From contig CM069603.1 of NCBI GenBank assembly GCA_035771175.1, positions 19,816,286 to 19,880,285 of the forward strand: 64,000 nucleotides of DNA, in the 5' to 3' direction. Both the position numbers and the translations under genes were made by a program. Positions within the stretch are counted from its first letter, which is position 1. Every line of letters starts with the position of its first letter. This document shows positions 37,101-51,300 of this stretch, in pieces. A model generated the notes under the pieces. The model was not told the origin of the DNA. It worked only from the letters and a program-made list of their open reading frames with translations, and made no database searches. This DNA comes from Paratinospora sagittata. Lineage: Eukaryota > Streptophyta > Magnoliopsida > Ranunculales > Menispermaceae.

Positions 37101-40100
37101 TGAAATGGTTCTTTAGTGTCAAAATATATATTTTTCAAAAAAAAGGCTATCCAGCAATTTGCACGTCTTACACTAAAATCTGATATTTCTAACGAGAAAA
37201 ATGTGGGCATTTCTGCTTGCTCGATTTTTCTATTCCTTCACAGTTTTGCCAGGTTATCTTAATTGAAATATTCTCTAGTAACACCTAGATGATTCCCATT
37301 GTCTCGCATTCCCAAAAAACTTTAGATTGAACAATGTTTTGAATTCAAATCATTTTGTAGTACTTTCGCTCTTTAACCTTCAACTTCAAATTTTATAAAA
37401 CACTCATTCTCTGATTTTCAAAAATTCAACACGCACGATATTTGCAAGTTAGATTGATCTTTTTGAAGAGTTTTTCAAGAGAAGAAAGTAATGATTCTTG
37501 CCTTTGCAAAAAAAGGCTTCGAATTGAATCAAAATTGCAATCTGCCCTGATGTTCAGCTAGGTTCTTCATTTTATCCCTTGTGCGCTAAGATTTGTAGAG
37601 GCTATCCCTTGTTTAAAACTCTAAGTATATGAAGTGGTCCCGGTAAGATAACACATCAAAAAGGAACACATCACCTGTTTTGCATCAAGAAAACATCAAA
37701 CAACAACTTTCGAATTCTACAAAGATCAAGCTCGAAGAACGAAGACATATCTCATGTTTAACGCATTAGTTTGATCTCTGGTGTGTAGGGTAACCCCTCG
37801 ATCAATCTTAGCACTAAAACTCTGAAAATTGCAAAGTCTTCAAAATCACTTTCGATATAGTATTTCATTTTGACAAAAATGTTTTCCGATAGGTTTTAAT
37901 CATAATTTTAATCAGTTTTGAATTATTTAAAAGTGTTTATTCTTGTATCAAAGTGTTTTGACTCAATGAAATGGTTCTTTAGTGTCAAAATATTAATTTT
38001 TCAAAAATAAGGCTATCCACCAATTTGCACGTCTTAGACTAAAATCTGATATTTCTAACGAGAAAAATGTGGGCACTTCTGCTTGCTCGATTTTTTTATT
38101 CCTTCACAGTTTTGCCAGGTTATATTAATTGAAATATTCTCTAGTAACACCTAGAAGATTCCCATTGTCTCGCACGCCCAAAAAACTTTAGATTGAACAA
38201 TGTTTTGAATTCAAATCATTTTGTAGTACTCTTGCTCTTTAACCTTCAACTTCAAATTTTATAAAACACTCATTCTCTGATTTTCAAAAATACAACACGC
38301 ACGATATTTGCAAGTAAGATTGAACTTTTCGAAGTGTTTTTCAAGAGAAGAAAGTAATGATTCTTGCCTTTGCAAAAAAAAGGCTTCGAATTGAATCAAA
38401 ATTTAAATCTGTCTTGATGTTCAGCTAGTTCTTCATTTTATCCCTTGTGTGCTAATATTTGCAGAGGCTATCCATTGTTTATAAGTATCTGAAGTGGTCT
38501 CGGTAAGATAACACATGAAAAAGGAACACATCACCTGTTTTGCATCAAGAACACATCAAACAATAGCTTTCGAATTCTACAAAGATCAAGCTCGAAGAAC
38601 GAAGACATATCTCATGTCTAACGCATTAGTTTGATCTCTGGTGTGTAGCGTAACCCCTCGATCAATCTCAGCACTAAAACTCTGAAAATTGCAAAGTCTT
38701 CAAAATCACTTTCGATATAGTATTCCGTTTTGAAAAAAATGTTTTCCGAAAGGTTTTAATCATAATTTTAATGAGTTTGAATTATTTAAAAGTGTTTAAT
38801 CTTATATCAAAGTGTTTTGAGTCAATGAAATGGTTCTTTAGTGTCAAAATATTAATTTTTCAAAAAAAAGGCTATCCAGCAATTTGCACGTCTTACACTA
38901 AAATCTTATATTTCTAACGAGAAAAACGTGGGCATTTCTGCTTGCTCGATTTTTCTATTCCTTCACAGTTTTGCCAGGTTATATTAATTGAAATATTCTC
39001 TAGTAACACCTAGAAGATTCCCATTGTCTCGCACGCCCAAAAAACTTTAGATTGAACAATGTTTTGAATTCAAATCATTTTGTAGTACTCTTGCTCTTTA
39101 ACCTTCAACTTCAAATTTTATAAAACACTCATTCTCTGATTTTCAAAAATACAACACGCACGATATTTGCAAGTTAGATTGAACTTTTCGAAGTGTTTTT
39201 CAAGAGAAGAAAGTAATGATTCTTGCCTTTGCAAAAAAAAGGCTTCGAATTGAATCAAAATTTCAATCTGTCTTGATGTTCAGCTAGTTCTTCATTTTAT
39301 CCCTTGTGTGCTAATATTTGCAGAGGCTATCCATTGTTTATAAGTATCTGAAGTGGTCTCGGTAAGATAACACATGAAAAAGGAACACATCACCTGTTTT
39401 GCATCAAGAACACATCAAACAATAGCTTTCGAATTCTACAAAGATCAAGCTCGAAGAACGAAGACATATCTCATGTCTAACGCATTAGTTTGATCTCTGG
39501 TGTGTAGCGTAACCCCTCGATCAATCTCAGCACTAAAACTCTGAAAATTGCAAAGTCTTCAAAATCACTTTCGATATAGTATTCCGTTTTGAAAAAAATG
39601 TTTTCCGAAAGGTTTTAATCATAATTTTAATGAGTTTGAATTATTTAAAAGTGTTTAATCTTATATCAAAGTGTTTTGAGTCAATGAAATGGTTCTTTAG
39701 TGTCAAAATATTAATTTTTCAAAAAAAAGGCTATCCAGCAATTTGCACGTCTTACACTAAAATCTTATATTTCTAACGAGAAAAATGTGGGCATTTCTGC
39801 TTGCTCGATTTTTCTATTCCTTCACAGTTTTGCCAGGTTATATTAATTGAAATATTCTCTAGTAACACCTAGAAGATTCCCATTGTCTCGCACGCCCAAA
39901 AAACTTTAGATTGAACAATGTTTTGAATTCAAATCATTTTGTAGTACTCTTGCTCTTTAACCTTCAACTTCAAATTTTATAAAACACTCATTCTCTGATT
40001 TTCAAAAATACAACACGCACGATATTTGCAAGTTAGATTGAACTTTTCGAAGTGTTTTTCAAGAGAAGAAAGTAATGATTCTTGCCTTTGCAAAAAAAAG

Positions 40101-43100
40101 GCTTCGAATTGAATCAAAATTTCAATCTGTCTTGATGTTCAGCTAGTTCTTCATTTTATCCCTTGTGTGCTAATATTTGCAGAGGCTATCCATTGTTTAT
40201 AAGTATCTGAAGTGGTCTCGGTAAGATAACACATGAAAAAGGAACACATCACCTGTTTTGCATCAAGAACACATCAAACAATAGCTTTCGAATTCTACAA
40301 AATCAAGCTCGAAGAACGAAGACATATCTCATGTCTAACGCATTAGTTTGATCTCTTGTGTGTAGCGTAACCCCTCGATCAATCTCAGCACTAAAACTCT
40401 AAAAATTGCAAAGTCTTCAAAATCACTTTCGATATAGTATTCCGTTTTGAAAAAAATGTTTTCCGAAAGGTTTTAATCATAATTTTAATGAGTTTTGAAT
40501 TATTTAAAAGTGTTTAATCTTATATCAAAGTGTTTTGAGTCAATGAAATGGTTCTTTAGTGTCAAAATATATATTTTTCAAAAAAAAGGCTATCCAGCAA
40601 TTTGCACGTCTTACACTAAAATCTGATATTTCTAACGAGAAAAATGTGGGCATTTCTGCTTGCTCGATTTTTCTATTCCTTCACAGTTTTGCCAGGTTAT
40701 CTTAATTGAAATATTCTCTAGTAACACCTAGATGATTCCCATTGTCTCGCATTCCCAAAAAACTTTAGATTGAACAATGTTTTGAATTCAAATCATTTTG
40801 TAGTACTTTCGCTCTTTAACCTTCAACTTCAAATTTTATAAAACACTCATTCTCTGATTTTCAAAAATTCAACACGCACGATATTTGCAAGTTAGATTGA
40901 TCTTTTTGAAGAGTTTTTCAAGAGAAGAAAGTAATGATTCTTGCCTTTGCAAAAAAAGGCTTCGAATTGAATCAAAATTGCAATCTGCCCTGATGTTCAG
41001 CTAGGTTCTTCATTTTATCCCTTGTGCGCTAAGATTTGTAGAGGCTATCCCTTGTTTAAAACTCTAAGTATATGAAGTGGTCCCGGTAAGATAACACATC
41101 AAAAAGGAACACATCACCTGTTTTGCATCAAGAAAACATCAAACAACAACTTTCGAATTCTACAAAGATCAAGCTCGAAGAACGAAGACATATCTCATGT
41201 TTAACGCATTAGTTTGATCTCTGGTGTGTAGGGTAACCCCTCGATCAATCTTAGCACTAAAACTCTGAAAATTGCAAAGTCTTCAAAATCACTTTCGATA
41301 TAGTATTTCATTTTGACAAAAATGTTTTCCGATAGGTTTTAATCATAATTTTAATCAGTTTTGAATTATTTAAAAGTGTTTATTCTTGTATCAAAGTGTT
41401 TTGACTCAATGAAATGGTTCTTTAGTGTCAAAATATTAATTTTTCAAAAATAAGGCTATCCACCAATTTGCACGTCTTAGACTAAAATCTGATATTTCTA
41501 ACGAGAAAAATGTGGGCACTTCTGCTTGCTCGATTTTTTTATTCCTTCACAGTTTTGCCAGGTTATATTAATTGAAATATTCTCTAGTAACACCTAGAAG
41601 ATTCCCATTGTCTCGCACGCCCAAAAAACTTTAGATTGAACAATGTTTTGAATTCAAATCATTTTGTAGTACTCTTGCTCTTTAACCTTCAACTTCAAAT
41701 TTTATAAAACACTCATTCTCTGATTTTCAAAAATACAACACGCACGATATTTGCAAGTAAGATTGAACTTTTCGAAGTGTTTTTCAAGAGAAGAAAGTAA
41801 TGATTCTTGCCTTTGCAAAAAAAAGGCTTCGAATTGAATCAAAATTTAAATCTGTCTTGATGTTCAGCTAGTTCTTCATTTTATCCCTTGTGTGCTAATA
41901 TTTGCAGAGGCTATCCATTGTTTATAAGTATCTGAAGTGGTCTCGGTAAGATAACACATGAAAAAGGAACACATCACCTGTTTTGCATCAAGAACACATC
42001 AAACAATAGCTTTCGAATTCTACAAAGATCAAGCTCGAAGAACGAAGACATATCTCATGTCTAACGCATTAGTTTGATCTCTGGTGTGTAGCGTAACCCC
42101 TCGATCAATCTCAGCACTAAAACTCTGAAAATTGCAAAGTCTTCAAAATCACTTTCGATATAGTATTCCGTTTTGAAAAAAATGTTTTCCGAAAGGTTTT
42201 AATCATAATTTTAATGAGTTTGAATTATTTAAAAGTGTTTAATCTTATATCAAAGTGTTTTGAGTCAATGAAATGGTTCTTTAGTGTCAAAATATTAATT
42301 TTTCAAAAAAAAGGCTATCCAGCAATTTGCACGTCTTACACTAAAATCTTATATTTCTAACGAGAAAAACGTGGGCATTTCTGCTTGCTCGATTTTTCTA
42401 TTCCTTCACAGTTTTGCCAGGTTATATTAATTGAAATATTCTCTAGTAACACCTAGAAGATTCCCATTGTCTCGCACGCCCAAAAAACTTTAGATTGAAC
42501 AATGTTTTGAATTCAAATCATTTTGTAGTACTCTTGCTCTTTAACCTTCAACTTCAAATTTTATAAAACACTCATTCTCTGATTTTCAAAAATACAACAC
42601 GCACGATATTTGCAAGTTAGATTGAACTTTTCGAAGTGTTTTTCAAGAGAAGAAAGTAATGATTCTTGCCTTTGCAAAAAAAAGGCTTCGAATTGAATCA
42701 AAATTTCAATCTGTCTTGATGTTCAGCTAGTTCTTCATTTTATCCCTTGTGTGCTAATATTTGCAGAGGCTATCCATTGTTTATAAGTATCTGAAGTGGT
42801 CTCGGTAAGATAACACATGAAAAAGGAACACATCACCTGTTTTGCATCAAGAACACATCAAACAATAGCTTTCGAATTCTACAAAGATCAAGCTCGAAGA
42901 ACGAAGACATATCTCATGTCTAACGCATTAGTTTGATCTCTGGTGTGTAGCGTAACCCCTCGATCAATCTCAGCACTAAAACTCTGAAAATTGCAAAGTC
43001 TTCAAAATCACTTTCGATATAGTATTCCGTTTTGAAAAAAATGTTTTCCGAAAGGTTTTAATCATAATTTTAATGAGTTTGAATTATTTAAAAGTGTTTA

Positions 43101-44476
43101 ATCTTATATCAAAGTATTTTGAGTCAATGAAATGGTTCTTTAGTGTCAAAATATTAATTTTTCAAAAAAAAGGCTATCCAGCAATTTGCACGTCTTACAC
43201 TAAAATCTTATATTTCTAACGAGAAAAATGTGGGCATTTCTGCTTGCTCGATTTTTCTATTCCTTCACAGTTTTGCCAGGTTATATTAATTGAAATATTC
43301 TCTAGTAACACCTAGAAGATTCCCATTGTCTCGCACGCCCAAAAAACTTTAGATTGAACAATGTTTTGAATTCAAATCATTTTGTAGTACTCTTGCTCTT
43401 TAACCTTCAACTTCAAATTTTATAAAACACTCATTCTCTGATTTTCAAAAATACAACACGCACGATATTTGCAAGTTAGATTGAACTTTTCGAAGTGTTT
43501 TTCAAGAGAAGAAAGTAATGATTCTTGCCTTTGCAAAAAAAAGGCTTCGAATTGAATCAAAATTTCAATCTGTCTTGATGTTCAGCTAGTTCTTCATTTT
43601 ATCCCTTGTGTGCTAATATTTGCAAAGGCTATCCATTGTTTATAAGTATCTGAAGTGGTCTCGGTAAGATAACACATGAAAAAGGAACACATCACCTGTT
43701 TTGCATCAAGAACACATCAAACAATAGCTTTCGAATTCTACAAAATCAAGCTCGAAGAACGAAGACATATCTCATGTCTAACGCATTAGTTTGATCTCTG
43801 TGGTGTGTAGCGTAACCCCTCGATCAATCTCAGCACTAAAACTCTAAAAATTGCAAAGTCTTCAAAATCACTTTCGATATAGTATTCCGTTTTGAAAAAA
43901 ATGTTTTCCGAAAGGTTTTAATCATAATTTTAATGAGTTTTGAATTATTTAAAAGTGTTTAATCTTATATCAAAGTGTTTTGAGTCAATGAAATGGTTCT
44001 TTAGTGTCAAAATATATATTTTTCAAAAAAAAGGCTATCCAGCAATTTGCACGTCTTACACTAAAATCTGATATTTCTAACGAGAAAAATGTGGGCATTT
44101 CTGCTTGCTCGATTTTTCTATTCCTTCATAGTTTTGCCAGGTTATCTTAATTGAAATATTCTCTAGTAACACCTAGATGATTCCCATTGTCTCGCATTCC
44201 CAAAAAACTTTAGATTGAACAATGTTTTGAATTCAAATCATTTTGTAGTACTTTCGCTCTTTAACCTTCAACTTCAAATTTTATAAAACACTCATTCTCT
44301 GATTTTCAAAAATTTAACACGCACGATATTTGCAAGTTAGATTGATCTTTTTGAAGAGTTTTTCAAGAGAAGAAAGTAATGATTCTTGCCTTTGCAAAAA
44401 AAGGCTTCGAATTGAATCAAAATTGCAATCTGCCCTGATGTTCAGCTAGGTTCTTCATTTTATCCCTTGTGTGCTA
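34146..44476. repeat. Four-monomer higher-order repeat tract (3443 bp x 3)
   Basis: Units start at 34146, 37589 and 41032 and measure 3443, 3443 and 3445 bp. Within each unit the monomer lengths are 866, 859, 859 and 859 bp (861 in the last unit). The 866-bp monomer is marked by gtggtcccggtaag, ttaatcagttttg and ttgactcaatg. The other three share ttgtttataagtatctg and gtgtgtagcgtaacc. The units are nearly identical; differences seen include cgagaaaaacgtggg against aaatgtggg, tgcaaaggct at 43616 and tctctgtggtgtgtag near 43795. Confidence 0.93.
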
Positions 44477-45302
44477 AGATTTGTAGAGGCTATCCCTTGT
44501 TTAAAACTCTAAGTATATGAAGTGGTCCCCGTAAGATAACACATCAAAAAGGAACACATCACCTGTTTTGCATCAAGAAAACATCAAACAACAACTTTCG
44601 AATTCTACAAAGATCAAGCTCGAAGAACGAAGACATATCTCATGTTTAACGCATTAGTTTGATCTCTGGTGTGTAGGGTAACCCCTCGATCAATCTTAGC
44701 ACTAAAACTCTGAAAATTGCAAAGTCTTCAAAATCACTTTCGATATAGTATTTCATTTTGACAAAAATGTTTTCCGATAGGTTTTAATCATAATTTTAAT
44801 CAGTTTTGAATTATTTAAAAGTGTTTATTCTTGTATCAAAGTGTTTTGACTCAATGAAATGGTTCTTTAGTGTCAAAATATTAATTTTTCAAAAATAAGG
44901 CTATCCACCAATTTGCACGTCTTAGACTAAAATCTGATATTTCTAACGAGAAAAATGTGGGCACTTCTGCTTGCTCGATTTTTCCTATTCCTTCACAGTT
45001 TTGCCAGGTTATCTTAATTGAAATATTCTCTAGTAACACCTAGATGATTCCCATTGTTTCGCACGCCCAAAAAACTTTAGATTGAACAATGTTTTGAATT
45101 CAAATCATTTTGTAGTACTCATTCTCTGATTTTCAAAAATAAACACGCACGATATTTGCAAGTTAGATTGAGCTTTTTGAAGAGTTTTTCAAGAGAAGAA
45201 AGTAATGATTCTTGCCTTTGCAAAAAAAGGCTTCGAATTGAATCAAGATTGCAATCTGTCTTGATGTTCAGCTAGTTTCTTCATTTTATCCCTTGTGTGC
45301 TA
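44477..45302. repeat. Chimeric monomer joining the four-mer and seven-mer tracts
   Basis: This 826-bp monomer starts as a four-mer A monomer (agatttgtagag, ttaatcagttttg, ttgactcaatg). From about 44990 it becomes the last monomer of the seven-mer unit, including its 40-bp deletion at 45117-45120. The switch falls in the T-rich cgatttttcctattcc, which has one extra C relative to either parent. This is what recombination between aligned monomers of two arrays would produce. Confidence 0.82.
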
Positions 45303-48300
45303 AGATTTGCAGAGGCTATCCCTTGTTTAAAACTCTAAGTATATATGAAGTGGTCTCGGTAAGATAACACATCAAAAAGGAACACATCACCTGTTTTGCC
45401 TCAAGAACACATCAAACAACAGCTTTCGAATTCTACAAAGATCAAGCTCGAAGAACGAAGACATATCTCATGTTTAACGCACTAGTTTGATCCCTGGTGT
45501 GTAGGGTAACCCCTCGATCAATCTTAGCACTAAAACTCTTAAAATTGCAAAGTCTTCAAAATCACATTCCATATAGAATTTCATTTTGACAAAAATGTTT
45601 TCCGAAAGGTTTTAATCATAATTTTAATGAGTTTTGAATTATTTAAAAGTGTTTATTCTTATATCAAAGTGTTTTGAGTCAATGAAATGGTTCTTTAGTG
45701 TCAAAATATTAATTTTCCAAAAATAAGGCTATCCAGCAATTGGCACGTCTTAGACTAAAATCTTATATTTCTAACGAGAAAAATGTGGGTACTTCTGCTT
45801 GCTCGATTTTTCTATTCCTTCACAGTTTTGCCAAGTTATCTTAATCGAAATATTCTCTAGTAACACCTATATGATTCCCATTGTCTCGCACGCCCAAAAA
45901 AGTTTAGATTGAACAATGTTTTGAATTCAAATCATTTTGTAGTACTCTTGCTCTTTAACCTTCAACTTCAAATTTTATAAAACACTCATTCTCTGATTTT
46001 CAAAAATACAACACGCACGATATTTGCAAGTTATATTGAGCTTTTCGAAGAGTTTTTCAAGAGAAGAAAGTAATGATTCTTGCCTTTGCAAAAAAAGGCT
46101 TCGAATTGAATCAAAATTGCAATCTGTCTTGATGTTCAGCTAGTTCTTCATTTTAACCCTTGTGTGCTAAGATTTGCAGAGGCTATCCATTGTTTAAAAC
46201 TCTAAGTATATGAAGTGGTCTCGGTAAGATAACACATCAAAAAGGAACACATCACCTGTTTTGCGTCAAGAACACATCAAACAATAGCTTTCGAATTCTA
46301 CAAAGATCAAGCTCGAAGAACGAAGACATATGTCATGTCTAATGCATTAGTTTGATCTCTGGTGTGTAGGGTAACCCCTCGATCAATCTCAGCACTAAAA
46401 CTCTGAAAATTGCAAAGTCTTCAAAATCACTTTCGATATAGTATTTCATTTTTTAAAAAATGTTTTCTGAAAGGTTTTAATCATAATTTTAATGGGTTTT
46501 GAATTATTTAAAAGTGTTTAATCTTATATCAAAGTGTTTTGAGTCAATGAAATGGTTCTTTAGTGTCAAAATATTGATTTTTCAAAAATAAGGCTATCCA
46601 GCAATTGGCACGTCTTAGACTAAAATTTAATATTTCTAACGAGAAAAATGTGGGTACTTCTGCTTGCTCGATTTTTCTATTCCTTCACAGTTTTGCAAGG
46701 TTATCTTAATTGAAATATTCTCTAGTAACACCTAGATGATTCCCATTATCTCGCACGCCCAAAAAACTTTAGATTGAACAATGTTTTGAATTCAAATCAT
46801 TTTGTAGTACTCTGGCTCTTTAACCTTCAACTTCAAATTTTATAAAACACTCATTCTCTGATTTTCAAAAATACAACACGCACGATATTTGCATGTTAGA
46901 TTGAGCTTTTCAAAGAGTTTTTCAAGAGAAGAAAGTAATGATTCTTGCCTTTGCAAAAAAAGGCTTCGAATTGAATCAAAATTGCAATCTGTCTTGATGT
47001 TCAGCTAGTTCTTCATTTAATCCCTTGTGTGCTAAGATTTGCAGAGGCTATCCATTGTTTAAAACTCTAAGTATCAGAAGTGGTCTCGGTAAGATAACAC
47101 ATGAAAAAGGAACACATCACCTGTTTTGCATCAAGAACACATCAAACAATAGCTTTCGAATTCTACAAAGATCAAGCTCGAAGAACGAAGACATATCTCA
47201 TGTCTAATGCATTAGTTTGATCTCTGGTGTGTAGGGTAACCCCTCGATCAATCTCAGCACTAAAACTCTGAAAATTGCAAAGTCTTCAAAATCACTTTCG
47301 ATATAGTATTTCGTTTTGAAAAAAATGTTTTCCGAAAGGTTTTAATCATAATTTAAATGAGTCTTGAATTATTTAAAAGTGTTTAATCTTATATCAAAGT
47401 GTTTTGTGTCAATGAAATGGTTCTTTAGTGTCAAAATATTAATTTTTCGAAAATAAGGCTGTCCAGCAATTGGCACGTCTTAGACTAAAATTTAATATTT
47501 CTAACGAGAAAAATGTGGGTACTTCTGCTTGCTCGATTTTTCTATTCCTTCACAGTTTTGCAAGGTTATCTTAATTGAAATATTCTCTAGTAACACTAGA
47601 TGATTCCCATTATCTCGCACGCCCAAAAAACTTTAGATTGAACAATGTTTTGAATTCAAATCATTTTGTAGTACTCTGGCTCTTTAACCTTCAACTTCAA
47701 ATTTTATAAAACACTCATTCTCTGATTTTCAAAAATACAACACGCACGATATTTGCAAGTTAGATTGAGCTTTTCGAAGAGTTTTTTAAGAGAAGAAAGT
47801 AATGATTCTTGCCTTTGCAAAAAAAGGCTTCGAATTGAATCAAAATTGCAATCTGTCTTGATGTTCAGCTAGTTCTTCATTTTATCCCTTGTGTGCTAAG
47901 ATTTGCAGAGGCTATCCATTGTTTAAAACTCTAAGTATATGAAGTGGTCTCGGTAAGATAACACATCAAAAAGGAACACATCACCTGTTTTGCGTCAAGA
48001 ACACATCAAACAATAGCTTTCGAATTCTACAAAGATCAAGCTCGAAGAACGAAGACATATGTCATGTCTAATGCATTAGTTTGATCTCTGGTGTGTAGGG
48101 TAACCCCTCGATCAATCTCAGCACTAAAACTCTGAAAATTGCAAAGTCTTCAAAATCACTTTCGATATAGTATTTCATTTTTTAAAAAATGTTTTCTGAA
48201 AGGTTTTAATCATAATTTTAATGGGTTTTGAATTATTTAAAAGTGTTTAATCTTATATCAAAGTGTTTTGAGTCAATGAAATGGTTCTTTAGTGTCAAAA

Positions 48301-51300
48301 TATTAATTTTTCGAAAATAAGGCTGTCCAGCAATTGGCACGTCTTAGACTAAAATTTAATATTTCTAACGAGAAAAATGTGGGTACTTCTGCTTGCTCGA
48401 TTTTTCTATTCCTTCACAGTTTTGCAAGGTTATCTTAATTGAAATATTCTCTAGTAACACCTAGATGATTCCCATTATCTCGCACGCCCAAAAAACTTTA
48501 GATTGAACAATGTTTTGAATTCAAATCATTTTGTAGTACTCTGGCTCTTTAACCTTCAACTTCAAATTTTATAAAACACTCATTCTCTGATTTTCAAAAA
48601 TACAACACGCACGATATTTGCATGTTAGATTGAGCTTTTCGAAGAGTTTTTCAAAAGAAGAAAGTAATGATTCTTGCCTTTGCAAAAAAAGGCTTCGAAT
48701 TGAATCAAAATTGCAATCTGTCTTGATGTTCAGCTAGTTCTTCATTTTATCCCTTGTGTGCTAAGATTTGCAGAGGCTATCCATTGTTTAAAACTCTAAG
48801 TATATGAAGTGGTCTCGGTAAGATAACACATCAAAAAGGAACACATCACCTGTTTTGCGTCAAGAACACATCAAACAATAGCTTTCGAATTCTACAATGG
48901 TCAAGCTCGAAGAACGAAGACATATCTCATGTCTAATGCATTAGTTTGATCTCTGGTGTGTAGGGTAACCCCTCGATCAATCTCAGCACTAAAACTCTGA
49001 AAATTGCAAAGTCTTCAAAATCACTTTCGATATAGTATTTCATTTTGAAAAAAATGTTTTCTGAAAGGTTTTAATCATAATTTTAATGAGTTTTGAAATA
49101 TTTAAAAGTGTTTAATCTTATATCAAAGTGTTTTGAGTCAATGAAATGGTTCTTTAGTGTCAAAATATTAATGTTTCAAAAATAAGGCTATCCAGCAATT
49201 GGCACGTCTTAGACTAAAATCTGATATTTCTAACGAGAAAAATGTGGGCACTTCTGCTTGCTCGATTTTTCTATTCCTTCACAGTTTTGCCAGGTTATCT
49301 TAATTGAAATATTCTCTACTAACACCTAGATGATTCCCATTGTCTCGCACGCCCAAAAAACTTTAGATTGAACAATGTTTTGAATTCAAATCATTTTGTA
49401 GTACTCTTGCTCTTTAACCTTCAACTTCAAATTTTATAAAACACTTATTCTCTGATTTTCAAAAATACAACACGCACGATATTTGCAAGTTAGATTGAGC
49501 TTTTCGAAGAGTTTTTCAAGAGAAGAAAGTAATGATTCTTGCCTTTGCAAAAAAAGGCTTTGAATTGAATCAAAATTGCAATCTGTCTTGATGTTCAGCT
49601 AGTTCTTCATTTAATCCCTTGTGTGCTAAGATTTGCAGAGGCTATCCATTGTTTAAAACTCTAAGTATCAGAAGTGGTCTCGGTAAGATAACACATGAAA
49701 AAGGAACACATCACCTGTTTTGCATCAAGAACACATCAAACAATAGCTTTCGAATTCTACAAAGATCAAGCTCGAAGAACGAAGACATATCTCATGTCTA
49801 ATGCATTAGTTTGATCTCTGGTGTGTAGGGTAACCCCTCGATCAATCTCAGCACTAAAACTCTGAAAATTGCAAAGTCTTCAAAATCACTTTCGATATAG
49901 TATTTCGTTTTGAAAAAAATGTTTTCCGAAAGGTTTTAATCATAATTTAAATGAGTCTTGAATTATTTAAAAGTGTTTAATCTTATATCAAAGTGTTTTG
50001 TGTCAATGAAATGGTTCTTTAGTGTCAAAATATTAATTTTTCAAAAATAAGGCTATCCACCAATTTGCACGTCTTAGACTAAAATCTGATATTTCTAACG
50101 AGAAAAATGTGGGCACTTCTGCTTGCTCGATTTTTCTATTCCTTCACAGTTTTGCCAGGTTATATTAATTGAAACATTCTCGAGTAACACCTAGAAGATT
50201 CCCATTGTCTCGCACGCCCAAAAAAGTTTAGATTGAACAATGTTTTGAATTCAAATCATTTTGTAGTACTCTTGCTCTTTAACCTTCAACTTCAAATTTT
50301 ATAAAACACTCATTCTCTGATTTTCAAAAATACAACACGCACGATATTTGCAAGTTAGATTGACCTTTTCGAAGAGTTTTTCAAGAGAAGAAAGTAATGA
50401 TTCTTGCCTTTGCAAAAAAAAGGCTTCGAATTGAATCAAAATTTCAATTTGTCTTGATGTTCAGCTAGTTCTTCATTTTATCCCTTGTGTGCTAATATTT
50501 GCAGAGGCTATCCATTGTTTATAAGTATCTGAAGTGGTCTCGGTAAGATAACACAAGAAAAAGGAACACATCACCTGTTTTGCATCAAGAACACATCAAA
50601 CAATAGCTTTCGAATTCTAAAAAGATCAAGCTCGAAGAACGAAGACATATCTCATGTCTAATGCATTAGTTTGATCTCTCGTGTGTAGCGTAACCCCTCG
50701 ATCAATCTCAGCACTAAAACTCTGAAAATTGCAAAGTCTTCAAAATCACTTTCGATATAGTATTTCATTTTGAAAAAAATGTTTTCTGAAAGGTTTTAGT
50801 CATAATTTTAATGGGTTTTGAATTATTTAAAAGTGTTTAATCTTATATCAAAGTGTTTTGAGTCAATGAAATGGTTCTTTAGTGTCAAAATATTAATTTT
50901 TCAAAAATAAGGCTATCCAGCAATTTCCACGTCTTACACTAAAATTTGATATTTCTAACGAGAAAAATGTGGGCACTTCTGCTTGCTCGATTTTTCTATT
51001 CCTTCACAGTTTTGCCAGGTTATCTTAATTGAAATATTCTCTAGTAACACCTAGATGATTCCCATTGTTTCGCACGCCCAAAAAACTTTAGATTGAACAA
51101 TGTTTTGAATTCAAATCATTTTGTAGTACTCATTCTCTGATTTTCAAAAATAAACACGCACGATATTTGCAAGTTAGATTGAGCTTTTTGAAGAGTTTTT
51201 CAAGAGAAGAAAGTAATGATTCTTGCCTTTGCAAAAAAAGGCTTCGAATTGAATCAAGATTGCAATCTGTCTTGATGTTCAGCTAGTTTCTTCATTTTAT

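Noticed and set aside
47025..47207. A 60-codon ORF recurring at 31551, 47025, 49619, 53036, 55630, 59047, 61641 and 63367
   Set aside because: It spans the arbitrary start of the satellite monomer, appears only in the monomer variants that happen to lack a stop, and recurs because the satellite repeats. It has no recognisable domain.
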